Source of the DNA: Hymenopus coronatus
Taxonomy: Eukaryota; Arthropoda; Insecta; Mantodea; Hymenopodidae
Direction: 5' to 3'
Length of the DNA: 64,000 nucleotides
Assembly (NCBI GenBank): GCA_030762935.1
Contig: CM060900.1
Location: 287,417,784-287,481,783 of the forward strand
Shown: in pieces, positions 46,711 to 56,937 of the stretch
Numbering within the stretch: position 1 is the first letter of the stretch
How the letters are laid out: each line of letters starts with the position of its first letter
Made by a program: the position numbers and the translations under genes
The notes under the pieces: generated by a model
Databases searched by the model: none
Seen by the model: the letters and a program-made list of their open reading frames with translations, nothing else
Told to the model about the DNA's origin: nothing

Positions 46711-46759
46711 TATTTAAAACAATAAATAAACAATTAAATAAACCCTTTCTTACTTAGAA

Positions 46760-47190
46760 CCATTTACTCCAGGTGTACTCTTAAAAGGAGAATAAAATAA
46801 TGATTGAATCAAAGAAGAAATTTATCACTGAATTCACAAAATAGGCCATATGAATAGGCAAAGGAGCTTGGTAATAAAATGCTAAAATAGAAAGATGGGA
46901 GTATAAAGCACACAGATGTCTGAAACTAGAAGCTAGACTACAGCTACATTCGAACCTGGTTGTCAGTTCAGAAGTCAAATTGTTCCTTCTATACCACTAA
47001 AATTATCAGGTAAGCAATAGGTACGAAATGTCATCAACCTGAGTCAAAAAAAGATTTTAGTACCTGATAGTGAGCGAAACCACATATATACTATGTAAAC
47101 TCATTCCGGAACCAACAATGCCAAATGGATTCGAACCTGGCTTGTAGCTCAAAAGTAAAATTTTCCATTCTATTACATCATAGTGCTAGA
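46760..47190 (-). mobile_element. Two adjacent copies of a second tRNA-headed SINE (SINE-B)
   Basis: On the minus strand, copy 1 starts near 47190 with TGTAATAGAATGG (A-box-like, 47165-47177) and GGTTCGAATCC (B box, 47127-47137). Copy 2 starts near 46998 with TGGTATAGAAGG (46984-46996) and GGTTCGAATG (46948-46957). The ~55-bp heads align to each other with scattered mismatches. The bodies are AT-rich and poorly conserved. Target duplications were not recognised. Confidence 0.6.
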
Positions 47191-47836
47191 AAAGGAAAGG
47201 CAAGAAATTCCACATATTTTGGGGTAAAAATATACATAAGAATGTAGGACATTTTAGGGGGCACTTGGAATTCGGGTGTTCTAGTGTTTCGGTGTTCAGA
47301 GAAAAAGATATTTTTGAAACTATAATTGGTTATTTAATTTCAAAGGCAAAGAGCATTGTTTGTTAGGAAGTTTTCAAATGCATGGCTAGAACTGACGAAA
47401 TTGAAATGAAACACAAACATGACAAGTAAACCCATCAATGTTTTTGATAGTGTGCAGAAAAATTGAACAAAGAAATCTAATTTATCTCTAAATGAGATTT
47501 GACAACTTAAAGGACCTTGGGCAGTTCATTCAAAGCTGGTCTTTAATTAGCATGAACAAAATCCTACTGTGAAGGCCAGACTTTAATAGTTGCAAAACAT
47601 AGATTAAACTACTACTTTCTATTATAAAAATTAACAAAGCATATTGATTTAATACCAAATGACACAATTACTAGTCAAAATAGTGCAAAGGCTATTAACT
47701 GAAATGCTAATTTATTCACTTCAGATAGATGAGAAAACACATATACATATCAAAAGAACCACAATTATTTTCTATTGCCAGTAAGTTTAATACACACATA
47801 CATATGCACAGAACATGTAGTTCTAAAGTGGAGCCA
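47191..47836. other. No gene seen
   Basis: No recognisable feature other than the left target duplication (47825-47836) of the truncated SINE. Confidence 0.5.
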
Positions 47837-47884
47837 CCGCCTGCGGTGCCATAGATAGTTAAAGAGGGCGTTAAACACTACAAA
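47837..47884 (+). mobile_element. 48-bp 5'-truncated SINE-A copy with exact 12-bp target duplication
   Basis: The 3' end of the SINE-A body (GCGGTGCCATAGATAGTTAA then GGCGTTAAACACTAC) followed by a short A tail. It is flanked by exact AAAGTGGAGCCA at 47825-47836 and 47885-47896. It is the only SINE-A copy on the plus strand. Confidence 0.9.
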
Positions 47885-48108
47885 AAAGTGGAGCCAACAG
47901 GAACGTGAGTTTAATGAAAAAATTATGTGGGCTTTTGTTTCTCCAGACAGAACTTATGGGCAAAGTGACATTAGAGCTTAAGTCTGAGATGATGCTTCCA
48001 ATGTTACCTGCACTCACTGCTTCATCTATAGAGAAGCCTTGGCATTTAAAGCACTTCTAAATAATTTGCAATGAAATTATCAGAAAGCACCAACAGCTTT
48101 TATTATAT

Positions 48109-48635
48109 TGTGACTACACCCTATGGCTGTAATCAATGCTCATGTGTGAGCAGCCTGCAAGTCATGGCTGATTGTTGCCATCCATTGTTACACCTGCATT
48201 AGTGGACATGAGTGCCTTCAGCAAGTTCTGTTGAGATCGAAGCTGTGATTATTATACCTATGTGAGTGGACACGTATGATGTCAGCAGTTCTTTGACATC
48301 AAAGCTGCACTTTGTTACACCTGAGTGAGTTTGTGACATCTGTGGTGGTTTGCATGTGAGACTGCTTCTGGAAGTTTACTGGATTGACAGGTATAAAAAG
48401 AAGAATGATCCCTTCAAAGTTCAGTTTTCAAATGGGAATGCATCATGTGCAGCAGTTGACCGAGTTTCGATGGGAAATTTGGAGTGTACAGTAACAGCAG
48501 CAGCCACTGAGAGTTGATAGAGAATTGTTGTATAAGCATCGAAGAAAGATATTCACTTGTGAAATATTTTTATTTCTAATCTGTAGAAGAAATAAAGAGA
48601 TACTTGTTGGAGAAATAAAACAGAGTTATTGTTAC
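48109..48635 (+). repeat. 5' LTR of the complete gypsy element
   Basis: It starts TGTGACTACACC and ends near CAGAGTTATTGTTAC. A TATA-like GGTATAAAAAG lies at about 48390-48400. It aligns along its full length with 53090-53608. Confidence 0.88.
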
Positions 48636-48637
48636 CC

Positions 48638-48655
48638 TTGTGTCAGGAGTGGGAT
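48638..48655 (+). other. Primer-binding site, complementary to tRNA-Leu 3' end
   Basis: TTGTGTCAGGAGTGGGAT follows the 5' LTR by two bases. Apart from position 2 it is the complement of the CCA-terminated 3' end of metazoan tRNA-Leu (…ATCCCACTCCTGACACCA), suggesting that tRNA as the primer. Confidence 0.75.
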
Positions 48656-48672
48656 CCAACATCACGATAGAG

Positions 48673-49660
48673 ATGACAAAAACTTTATTTGCAGGAATAA
48701 AGAACATGAAAATCAGAAAGGACAAAATGAAAATGGAAATGAAATACAGAATGGAAAAGATGGAAAATAATATGGAGTCTGGAACGGGAAACCTGAAAAT
48801 GGAAACATAAAATAAAATCAAAGATCAACCGTCCAGCACAAAGAACATGGAAGAGCTTGGTGGAACAGTGAAAGGCAATGACTAATGCCTGGAAGATGTT
48901 GGGGAATACCTTAGTGCTCTAGAAGGGAGAGCCAATGCCAGCACCAAAGAACTCAGTGCCATGGTGCAAAAGATGCTGACAGAAGCCTAAAAGGCATGAA
49001 GATGGTAAAACCACATCTGCTGCTTGAAGGAAAATACACCTTCAAAGTCTTCTACCGGCAGTTCATTGCTGTCGACACCCACAACTGATGGTCGGCAGAA
49101 GAGGAAGCTGCACAATTGATAGCAAGCCTCCAGGGATGTGCGACAAAAGTACTGAATGTGACTCCGACAATGGCAATGTCCAAAGAAATATACGAGGCAT
49201 TCAAGGTCTCCTTCAGGAAAATTACTTAGCTGCGCCTATTGCAGTCAACTTAAATCAGGGCTGCAATAGCCAGGGGAGGCAATGCAGAAGTTCACCCTGT
49301 ACAGCTGGTGAACTAAGCTCTGGTGAACATACACCTAGTTATGTGTCCCAAAAAGCTGCCTACTTCTTTGACAGGGTGCGTGACCCAGAGGTATGATGAA
49401 GCCTTATACTAGGTGACTACAAAACCATCCCAAGGCATTAAAGGCAGCACTAAGAATAGAGGCAGCCAAAAAAAGAGATGGGCTAACTTCAATAAGGAGG
49501 CATTTTTAAAATTACACGGACAGAGAGGCAACCCAGAGAAGATAACTGGCATGTGCTGGGGGTACAGCCAACCATAACACCTGGGGAGAGACTGTCCATG
49601 ACAAAACTAACAAGCAGACAGAAGACAATGGAGGGGCTCATCAGGGCCTCATCGCCAACA
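48673..49660 (+). pseudogene. gypsy gag remnant with zinc knuckle
   Basis: An ATG at 48673 opens 45 codons rich in Lys, Met, Glu and Asn, probably helical (G-I-K-N-M-K-I-R-K, then M-E-K-M-E-N-N-M-E). After breaks, the gag core is visible at 49092-49200: W-S-A-E-E-K-A-A-Q-L-I-A-S-L-Q-G then Y-E-A-F-K. The nucleocapsid knuckle at 49553-49597 reads C-W-G-Y-S-Q-P-stop-H-L-G-R-D-C-P, a CCHC box whose second Cys is Tyr and whose conserved Gly is a stop codon. The protein would have coated the element RNA. Confidence 0.75.
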
Positions 49661-49740
49661 CCTTGAGTAACACTACGTCACTTAGGCAGAAGAGTGGATG
49701 ACGTCATCACAGAGGGCTAGGCATAAGGAAAGCTGTGCGG

Positions 49741-50029
49741 GATATTAGTAGACACAAGTGCAGCCGTGACTGTAATAAGACCTGATGTGGTGAAGGTCCT
49801 GCTGACACAAACACCCAGTCAACTCTACCAAATAGTGACGGTGTCTGACAACATCTTACCTGTGGAGGAGGCCCTGATGCAATTGATATTGGGATGGAGC
49901 ACTGTGAGCCTGTGGGTATTTTTCTTGAGGGTGGCCAGGAATGTGATACTGGGACTGGATGCCCTCGGGAGACATGAGGTGATGATCAATGTCTGCTGGC
50001 CAGCAGATCTTGCAACTGGGACGAGATGA
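49741..50029 (+). pseudogene. gypsy aspartic protease
   Basis: The reading I-L-V-D-T-S-A-A-V-T-V-I begins at about 49744 and carries the active-site triad as D-T-S instead of the gypsy D-T-G (D-S/T-G). It continues through flap-like sequence to N-V-I-L-G-L-D-A-L-G-R-H (49937-49975), the second conserved block. The open frame ends at 50029, where RT linker would follow. It processes gag-pol in active relatives. Confidence 0.78.
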
Positions 50030-50479
50030 GGTGTTGCTCTGGAATTTCCACAAACATCTGGGGACCTGCAGGATGATGTAGTTGTGCCTGCAAGAAGCGA
50101 GATGATGGTGAAGGATCACCTGAAGTACCAAAGGTCAAGGAATCTTGTTTGGACTGGAAAACAATATTGAACGAATTGTGTGTTGCCAGGCACTGTTGAG
50201 TTGCTGAGATGAAATGCCTGTGAGGCTACTGAACCCATTGGATACTGAGCAGGACATTCAGGTCAGGTTAGAGTTAGAGAACTGCAAGCCATGCAATGAA
50301 TCTGACCAGCGATCACAGCCACAGTATCTGGGGCTCTAGTTTAAAGACTTCCTGAAGAGAGCAGCTGATCATCTGACAGTTTATGAACTGGAGAATGTCT
50401 GGTGTCTACTTAGCTGATGCCAGTCTGTCGTTCAGCAAAAGGAACAGAGATTATGACCACACTGATTGAGTACACCGTA

Positions 50480-51300
50480 ACATTGACACCAGATAATACC
50501 CAACCTATCTGGCAAACACCAAGATCTGTTCCTCTGGTTAAAACAGACAGAATTACAAGACGTGCAGGAAGACATCATTGAAGAGTATGACAGCCCTTAG
50601 TGTTCACTGTAGCCTTGTTGAAGTAGAAGAATGATAAACTATGCTTCTGCATGGACTACAGTAAGCTGAGTGTCATCACCAGAAAGGACTGTTCCCCTCT
50701 ACCTTGAACTGATGACACCTGGACACATTTGTTGATGTCCAGTGGTTCTCGACTTTGAGCTTCAAATCAAGCTACTGGCAAGCGGCCATAGGTCCAAAGG
50801 AGAAAGAGAAAATCACATTCTTGAGAGGCTTTGGTAATTTACAGTTATGTCCTTTGGCTACTGCAATGTGCCAGCCACTTTCCAGTGCCAGCCACTTTCC
50901 AGTGCCTCATGGAACCACTGATGAGAGGGCTAACCTACGACGCCTGCCTGCTATATCTGGATGCCATCGCGATAGATCACAACTTTGAAGAACATCTCAA
51001 GAAACTGGCCAAGATACTCCAAATGGCAGCTAACCTTAAGTTGAATGCAAAGAAGTGCCAACTCTTCTGCAAGGAGGGGAACTACTTGTGACACATAATC
51101 CCATCATCTGAGGTGGCCATGGATCTGGAGAAAGCTCGAGCATGAGAGTTTGACCTCATGCAAAAGACAAACAAGGATTGTGTAGTTTCCTGGGCCTTTA
51201 CAACTACTACTGCCGGATCTTCAGAGGTTTGTCCAACATTGTGAAACCCCTCACTCATCTGTCGGAAGAGCACTGTCCTTTTTTGGTGTCAGAAGAGGTA
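50480..51300 (+). pseudogene. gypsy reverse transcriptase
   Basis: Frames switch often. Recognisable blocks: Q-E-D-I-I-E-E-Y-D-S-P near 50565-50600; F-S-T-L-S-F-K-S-S-Y-W-Q-A-A-I near 50748-50790, where the motif A Asp is replaced by Ser; F-G-Y-C-N-V-P-A-T-F-Q near 50855-50890; and Y-L-D-A-I-A-I-D near 50950-50973, where the second Asp of the YLDD box is Ala. Downstream are L-N-A-K-K-C-Q-L-F near 51041-51066 and F-L-G-like sequence. A 17-bp tandem duplication (50868-50901) disrupts the palm. Catalytically dead. Confidence 0.78.
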
Positions 51301-51720
51301 TAAAGTGCGTTCCATGTGATATGTTGACACTCAAGAGTGCACCTATTTTAGGTTTTCCACAACCTGGTAGTGACTTTGTTGTGGACACCAATGCCAGCAA
51401 CACTGGCATTGGAGGCATTCTATCCCAGGTCCAGGATTGCCAAGAGCAGGTTATAGCCTACTAAAGGAAGTCACTCTCTAAGGCAGAAAACAACTACTGG
51501 TGAGAGCTCCTGGCAGTACTGAAGGTGGCAGAGTATTTCCACAAATAACTGTATGGTCAGCCATTCCACATGAGAGCTGACCACTCTGCCCCCCACCTGG
51601 CTGTTGAGCTTCAAGAACCTGGAGGCCACATAGCCATTGAGTCCAGAGGCTCCAAGAGTACAAATTAACATCAGAACATCGGAAAGGTGCCACACCAATG
51701 CAGATACCATGTCACGATGA
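51301..51720 (+). pseudogene. gypsy RNase H domain
   Basis: D-F-V-V-D-T-N-A-S-N-T-G-I-G-G-I-L-S-Q (about 51370-51430) is the conserved start of the gypsy RNase H fold, with the first acidic residue kept. Further along are K-A-E-N-N-Y near 51482-51500 and M-R-A-D-H near 51570-51585. In-frame stops are frequent. Confidence 0.78.
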
Positions 51721-51959
51721 CCCTATCCAGAAGAGTGCAGTCACTGTGCCAAGGTTAAGGAGAAAGAGCATACCACAGCTTTGTGTCATTTCAGTGGTGC
51801 CTGCAGCTGGATGGGATAGTGCAGGCCTGAGGAGGGAGAAGCCGGTGGACGCTGACTTGGGGCCACACCTGAGAGAAATGGAGTCAAGAACTAGACCGAG
51901 TTGGGAAGACTTCATACCCAAAAGTAGTATGCAAAGTCCTACTGGGCCCAATGAGACTC

Positions 51960-53074
51960 ATTAAAGGCCAAGGAAGGAGTACTGTTCAGAGTATGGGAGT
52001 CACCTGATGGGAAGACCCTGAGAGAGCAGCTGGTCCTCCCTTGGAGTAAGGTTGTAGAAGTCCTGAAGGAAGTACATGCACAGACTTCAGGAGGACGTCT
52101 GGGACCCAATTGAAGCACTGACAAGCTCTGACAACTACTGGCCGAGATTATGGGCAGACATTGAGAAGTGGTGCCACCAATGTTATGTGTGTACAGCAAG
52201 CCGTGGCTCACAGACCAGGAGCTGTGGTGCATGCAATAGTATAACATGGGAGCACTTTTTGAATGCATAACCAGTGGTGTAGCTGGGCCATTCCCTGTGT
52301 TAGACAGGGGCAACAGATATCTGTTGGTCACCATAGAAGTGCACCAGAAGTGTACGCCTTCCATAACCAGGAGGCTAAGTCAATCCAAACTGCCTTGAAG
52401 AAGAGTTTTTTAGTTGATTTGGGGCATTGTTGGAGCTGTACAGTGACCAGAGTACCAATTTTGAGTCTAACCTGAATGGACACTTAGCAGATTTGGAGGG
52501 CAAAATATGTGCACAACACCTCTCTACCCACAATCACAGCATGGTTGAGTGGTACTCAAGACTAGAAGAACTTTTGAGGATGGCTGTGGCTAATCACCAC
52601 AGAGACTGGGATGGGAGAATGCCAATTTTCTTGCCTACCGTTCTTCAACCCATGACACCAGTAGGTTTGGTATTTGGCAGAGAACTGGGTCTACTATGCA
52701 ACCTGATGTTTGGAAGCCCTCCTGAGGAAGTGCAGCCAGCACTTGACTACATAGGAATCTCGTAGACCAGCTTCATGACATGCATGATAAGCTGCGTCAA
52801 CACATCCAGATAGCAAGCAACTGGATGAAGACTTGTTACTGCCGGCAGACCAACAGCCAAAGTTTCCAACAGGGTGATTTGGTGTGGATATATTGCCCTA
52901 CCTGGACCAAGGGATGCTGCCCCAGGTTTCAACAACCATGGCAAGGGCCTTACATTTTGGTGAAGAGGATAAATGATCTTGTCTGCTGCATCCAGAGACT
53001 GTTCAGAGGGAAGATGCTGGTAGTACACCTGGATTGTCTAACCCATTACAATAGGCAGGTCAAGATGACCAGTC
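51960..53074 (+). pseudogene. gypsy integrase with C-terminal domain
   Basis: A damaged zinc-binding region lies at 52060-52200 (H-Q-C-Y-V-C then C at 52172-52195). The core begins near 52290 with Y/I-S-V-G/L-V-T and N-Q-E-A-K. D-Q-S-T-N-F-E-S near 52433-52457 carries the second Asp. H-S-M-V-E-W-Y-S-R near 52537-52562 holds the Glu of the D,D(35)E triad. V-F-G-R-E-L-G-L-L-C (52670-52700) and a C-terminal block with F-Q-Q-G-D-L-V-W-I-Y near 52865-52895 and L-D-C-L-T-H-Y near 53030-53050 complete it. Several frame breaks occur. Confidence 0.82.
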
Positions 53075-53089
53075 CTGAGGAAGGAGCAC
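53075..53089 (+). other. Polypurine tract
   Basis: CCTGAGGAAGGAGCAC immediately before the TGTG start of the 3' LTR; the usual site of plus-strand DNA priming. Confidence 0.7.
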
Positions 53090-53608
53090 TGTGATTATGT
53101 CCTGCAGCCATAATCATGCACAGGTGTGAATTGGCTACTTCAGAAGTCATAGCTGATTAACATCATATCTGATTGTTGCCATTAATTGTTTCACCTGTGT
53201 TAGTGGACATATGTGCAGCCAGCAAGTTATTTTGAAATCAAAGCTGTGATTATTATACCTGTGTGAGTGGACATGTGTGCTGTCAGCAGTTCTTTGACAT
53301 CGAAGCTGTTCAAAATTTCATCTGAGTGACTGCTTCTGGAAGTTTCCTATGACATGATTGACAAGTATGAAAAGGAGAAACAGCCTTGCAGGATTCAATT
53401 TTCAACTGGGAATACACCAAATGCAGCAGTTGAGTGAGTCTCAACAGAAAATTTGGAACATGTAGTAGAAATTGATGCCACCAAGCATCGAAAGAGAACT
53501 GTTGCAAAAGCATCAAAGAATGTTCATTTGCGAACTCATTTTTATTTGTAATCAGTGGATGAAATAAATATTTGTTTGTTGGAGAAATAAACCAGTGTTA
53601 TTGTAACA
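53090..53608 (+). repeat. 3' LTR of the complete gypsy element
   Basis: It starts TGTGATTATGTCC and ends GTTATTGTAACA. It is followed by the ATAT target duplication. Confidence 0.88.
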
Positions 53609-53612
53609 ATAT

Positions 53613-53973
53613 TTTGAGGAACAGCTGGTTCAGCTCTTTGAATTAAAAAACATTATTTGTAAACAAAATCAATATAGATTTCATCCCTTTTTGTCAAGTT
53701 ATGGACAAAATCATTGTTATATATGTAAAACATATTCTCAGAACTAAATGAATTAAATTTCTCTCTTCAAGATAATCTTTGATTGTCGTAAATACTCAAG
53801 ACAAAATAAATGGATTTAAAGGCAACTTAGTTTGTAAATCACTTGTGTAAGACAGAAAACTTACACATTTCACAGCATTTTCATCTCCTTTTTCTCAGTG
53901 TTGAGAAATAATTATGGAATGACATATGTTTCTATCCTGCAACTTTGAAATTACAATATTTAACATTGTTTTT
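53613..53973. other. No gene seen
   Basis: AT-rich flank of the gypsy insertion. Confidence 0.5.
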
Positions 53974-54091
53974 CACTTGGAGTCATGTAGTCAGCTTGAA
54001 AACTCCAATGCTGTAGGCAGGATTTGAACCATGGATCTTACGGACTTTGTCCTGTTGCTCTAACCACAGAACTGCCATGGCAACATGCCAT
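53974..54091 (-). mobile_element. Short tRNA-like SINE (third family)
   Basis: The minus strand reads TGTGGTTAGAGCAACAGG (A box, about 54050-54067) and ATGGTTCAAATCCTGCC (B box, about 54016-54032), spaced as in a tRNA. This 118-bp unit lies between two copies of ATTGTTTTT (53965-53973 and 54092-54100), probably a 9-bp target duplication. The tRNA body is preserved, but there is no full acceptor-stem pairing, so a functional tRNA is unlikely. Confidence 0.6.
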
Positions 54092-54100
54092 ATTGTTTTT

Positions 54101-55789
54101 ATCCATGATTTCTTGTGCACATAAAAATCAAGAATGATGCCATAGTTGAAGCCATAGGAGCAGTGATCATTTGTAGAAGAGAAAGTAACCACAGCAATCT
54201 CCCTACCTAGAAACAGTGGTGATGGTTTGCAGAAGAGGAAGCAAACCACAGTGCTCTAGATGTGGTTGCATTACTCAATAATGCAACCAGCCTTCTCAGC
54301 CCAGCGCCCGCACCCTCCAGTTGCAGAAATAAATAACTTTCAAAGATTGCTCTGTTCTCTGTTGACAGGCTGAATATGAACAGAACACACCATATAAATA
54401 TGCTTTATAAGTGCAACACATAATATGCTTTATATTACAGCATAGATATGAAACTTACTCAAAATATTCAGGTATGAATACCTGCCGCTAGAGCAGCAGT
54501 ATTCCAGTTGCGTCATGGTATGATCTTCTGTCACTAGACGGACAGTACATAAACTTGCATCATCAGCAATGGCATAAATGATATATCTTGTGTAAGAAAT
54601 CAGATAAAAGTGAATGTCTGGTATTTACATGTATGATTAACTATTCAAATATTTGCATCCCTTCCAATGTGGTACTGAAAATAACTTTTCACTGAATGAA
54701 AGAGAACAGCTAACAAAGCCTGAATGAGCTGGGCTTAAAATGAAATTTGAAGCAGACAGTATTCTTTTATTTCTGTACTTCATTGTCGGTGGAGAGAGTA
54801 TAGTAAACTATATGGCATTTCAAAAATTGTAATTCAATTTGCTTCTACATACCTATGCAGGAAGTTGTTTTCAATCTCTGACTGAAGCAAGAGTCATGTA
54901 CAGAAATAGTAATGTGTTATGTGTTCTTCAACTTCAGCTCAATAACACATACCTAAAAGCTGGAAAATTATGCTTAAGCTCGTCTATCTCATTCCTATAT
55001 CAACCAACTACTTCAACTTTTTTACAGTTGAGGTAGATATGATTCAAATTCTAGAAATAAAATGGTGTATTTAAATTGCTTAAAATATCACATATGTAAT
55101 TTTCTCTCATTAATTCTAATATAAAATAAAGGGAATTGTAATATATTCAATTTTAAAAATTATGATATAGTAATAAACACATACATTTAAAAAGGCATCA
55201 TTAACATGTTTTTGAACAGAACAAGATTAGAGTGTTCCAAAAAAAATTTCAACTTTAAAGTGAGAACAACAAATTAAAGTGGTCTCTAATTAAAAAAAGG
55301 TTTAAGAACTACAGTGTTATTACATAAATGTACTACATTTACCACCTTTGATATACAGTGACTTAGAATACTTAAGTACTGAGAGTCCAAGTTATGTTCA
55401 AACAGAGACAACAGGTGGGAGGAATTTGGTAGAGTGTGAGGTAAACAGTGACACTCTAGCTGCATCATTTTCCTTCAATACTGCATGAGCCCATATGTTT
55501 CCAGTTAATGCTTAGTACAGGTTAAGGCATTAGCAATAGAGTGCGTGTTTGCATGGTCTTTGTGTTAACTGTCATTGCTTTTAACAATTTGAAGTATTAA
55601 AAGGTATGTTTCCTTGTGAAGTTCTTTCAAATTACTTTTAAGGTGCATGTTCTATGTGTATTCAATTCTCATTTAGATAATTGAAATGCTGCCTGAAAAA
55701 TTGACAACAATGAATATTTTATATACAATACTTACATCAAAATAGATTAATGGCAACATGTGTGTAGGCAATTTAGCAGCAGATTCTCT
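54101..55789. other. No gene seen
   Basis: No domains, long ORFs or repeats recognised. Confidence 0.5.
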
Positions 55790-56078
55790 GACATTCAACC
55801 TCAGATGAAGGTGCAATTAAAACCTTGCGAACAGAATTAAAGAAACAACTTTGCTGAACTAAAATTTTTGAGGCATAAACATAGTGTTCTAACAGAAAAA
55901 AGCTGGATGATATTGGTACATCTCTTGATAGTTCTCCTGATAAATCTTTTAAGTCATGTGGCACAAGAGGTAGGAATTTCAAAAACTTCAGTCCATATGG
56001 CTACTAAACTTTTAAGATTTAAATCTGACAGAGTTACTATAGACTCCTTAAACGATGACATCAGCCATTGCTAAGGTT
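55790..56078 (+). pseudogene. Transposase helix-turn-helix fragment (Tc1/mariner-like)
   Basis: The plus-strand blocks L-D-D-I-G-T-S-L-D-S-S-P-D-K-S-F-K (about 55900-55950) and, in another frame, V-A-Q-E-V-G-I-S-K-T-S-V-H-M-A-T-K-L-L (55955-56015) match the paired helix-turn-helix DNA-binding region of a common insect transposase family. The catalytic domain is absent. It is possibly the same family as the relic at 40170-41200. Confidence 0.5.
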
Positions 56079-56937
56079 TTATAATTAACTGGTGGCGAAG
56101 GAGTTTGTTTTGTATATTTGCATATTGCTTTGCGAGAAGGTTATTTTTGAAAGTCTAGATTATTTATTTATCACTCTTAGATAAATAAAATGTTAGGAAT
56201 ATTAATGAATGTATGTTCTATAGTGGTTTTTGTTAAGTGTGCATAGTTATTAGGAATTATAGTGCTAAATATAGCCGCACTTAATGGGATTGCATTGCAA
56301 TATAACTTGGTGATTTACAGAGACTTAGTGAAGAATAATTAAAAACAACTTTCATATGTTTTATCCGACAAATGAAATAGGCAATGTTACATAAATATTT
56401 TACTACCCATATACAGCAAGAAGGCATAGAACTTGTAGCAAACTAACCTCACATTTGCATACACTTGGGATAACCTCTGAAGCAGCATTACCTAAATGTC
56501 AATGCGGTAAAACTTTAGTTTTTGGACCGGTGATGGAATTATTCTTTGAACATGTTTTACTGCATTAAGAATATCATAGCGTTGAACTGTTTTTTGTAGG
56601 TCAAAGGCCTAATTTAGAGGAAATAAATTAATATAGTTTCTGCGGTTTTTCCATATACTGTCATTATTGGAAATGCTACCCACTTCAATATAATACATTT
56701 TGTAATGTACTGATTTTAAGGTAAAGTATAAGAAGTGCATCTGATATACCCCGTAGTTCTTCCTTACAACTGATTGTTTTCATTATCTCATTTCCAAAGC
56801 ACAAATTAATCTTTCCTTTCCTAACCTAACCTCAATAACAGAAATGCAAGCTTGGCTGGTAAGTGCTTGCTTCAAAAAATGTACTTAACAGAAATAATTG
56901 TAGCTGGTTAGCAATAGTGATCTAAAATAAGAACTGA
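56079..56937. other. No gene seen
   Basis: AT-rich sequence without recognisable features. Confidence 0.5.

Larger units (their letters stand above)
48109..53608 (+). mobile_element. Complete Ty3/gypsy LTR retrotransposon, inactive
   Basis: 5.5 kb with two LTRs, 4-bp target duplication ATAT (48105-48108 and 53609-53612), primer-binding site, gag, protease, RT/RNase H, integrase and polypurine tract in the standard Ty3/gypsy order. No envelope-like ORF is seen between integrase and the 3' LTR. The LTRs (527 and 519 bp) are homologous but clearly diverged, with several indels, which points to an old insertion. Every domain carries stops or frameshifts, so it cannot make its proteins. It is related to the split copy at 4905-12948. 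Confidence 0.92.

Noticed and set aside
53974..54091. Functional tRNA gene
   Set aside because: A and B boxes are present, but acceptor-stem complementarity is not evident and the unit is flanked by a likely target duplication, so a SINE is the better reading.
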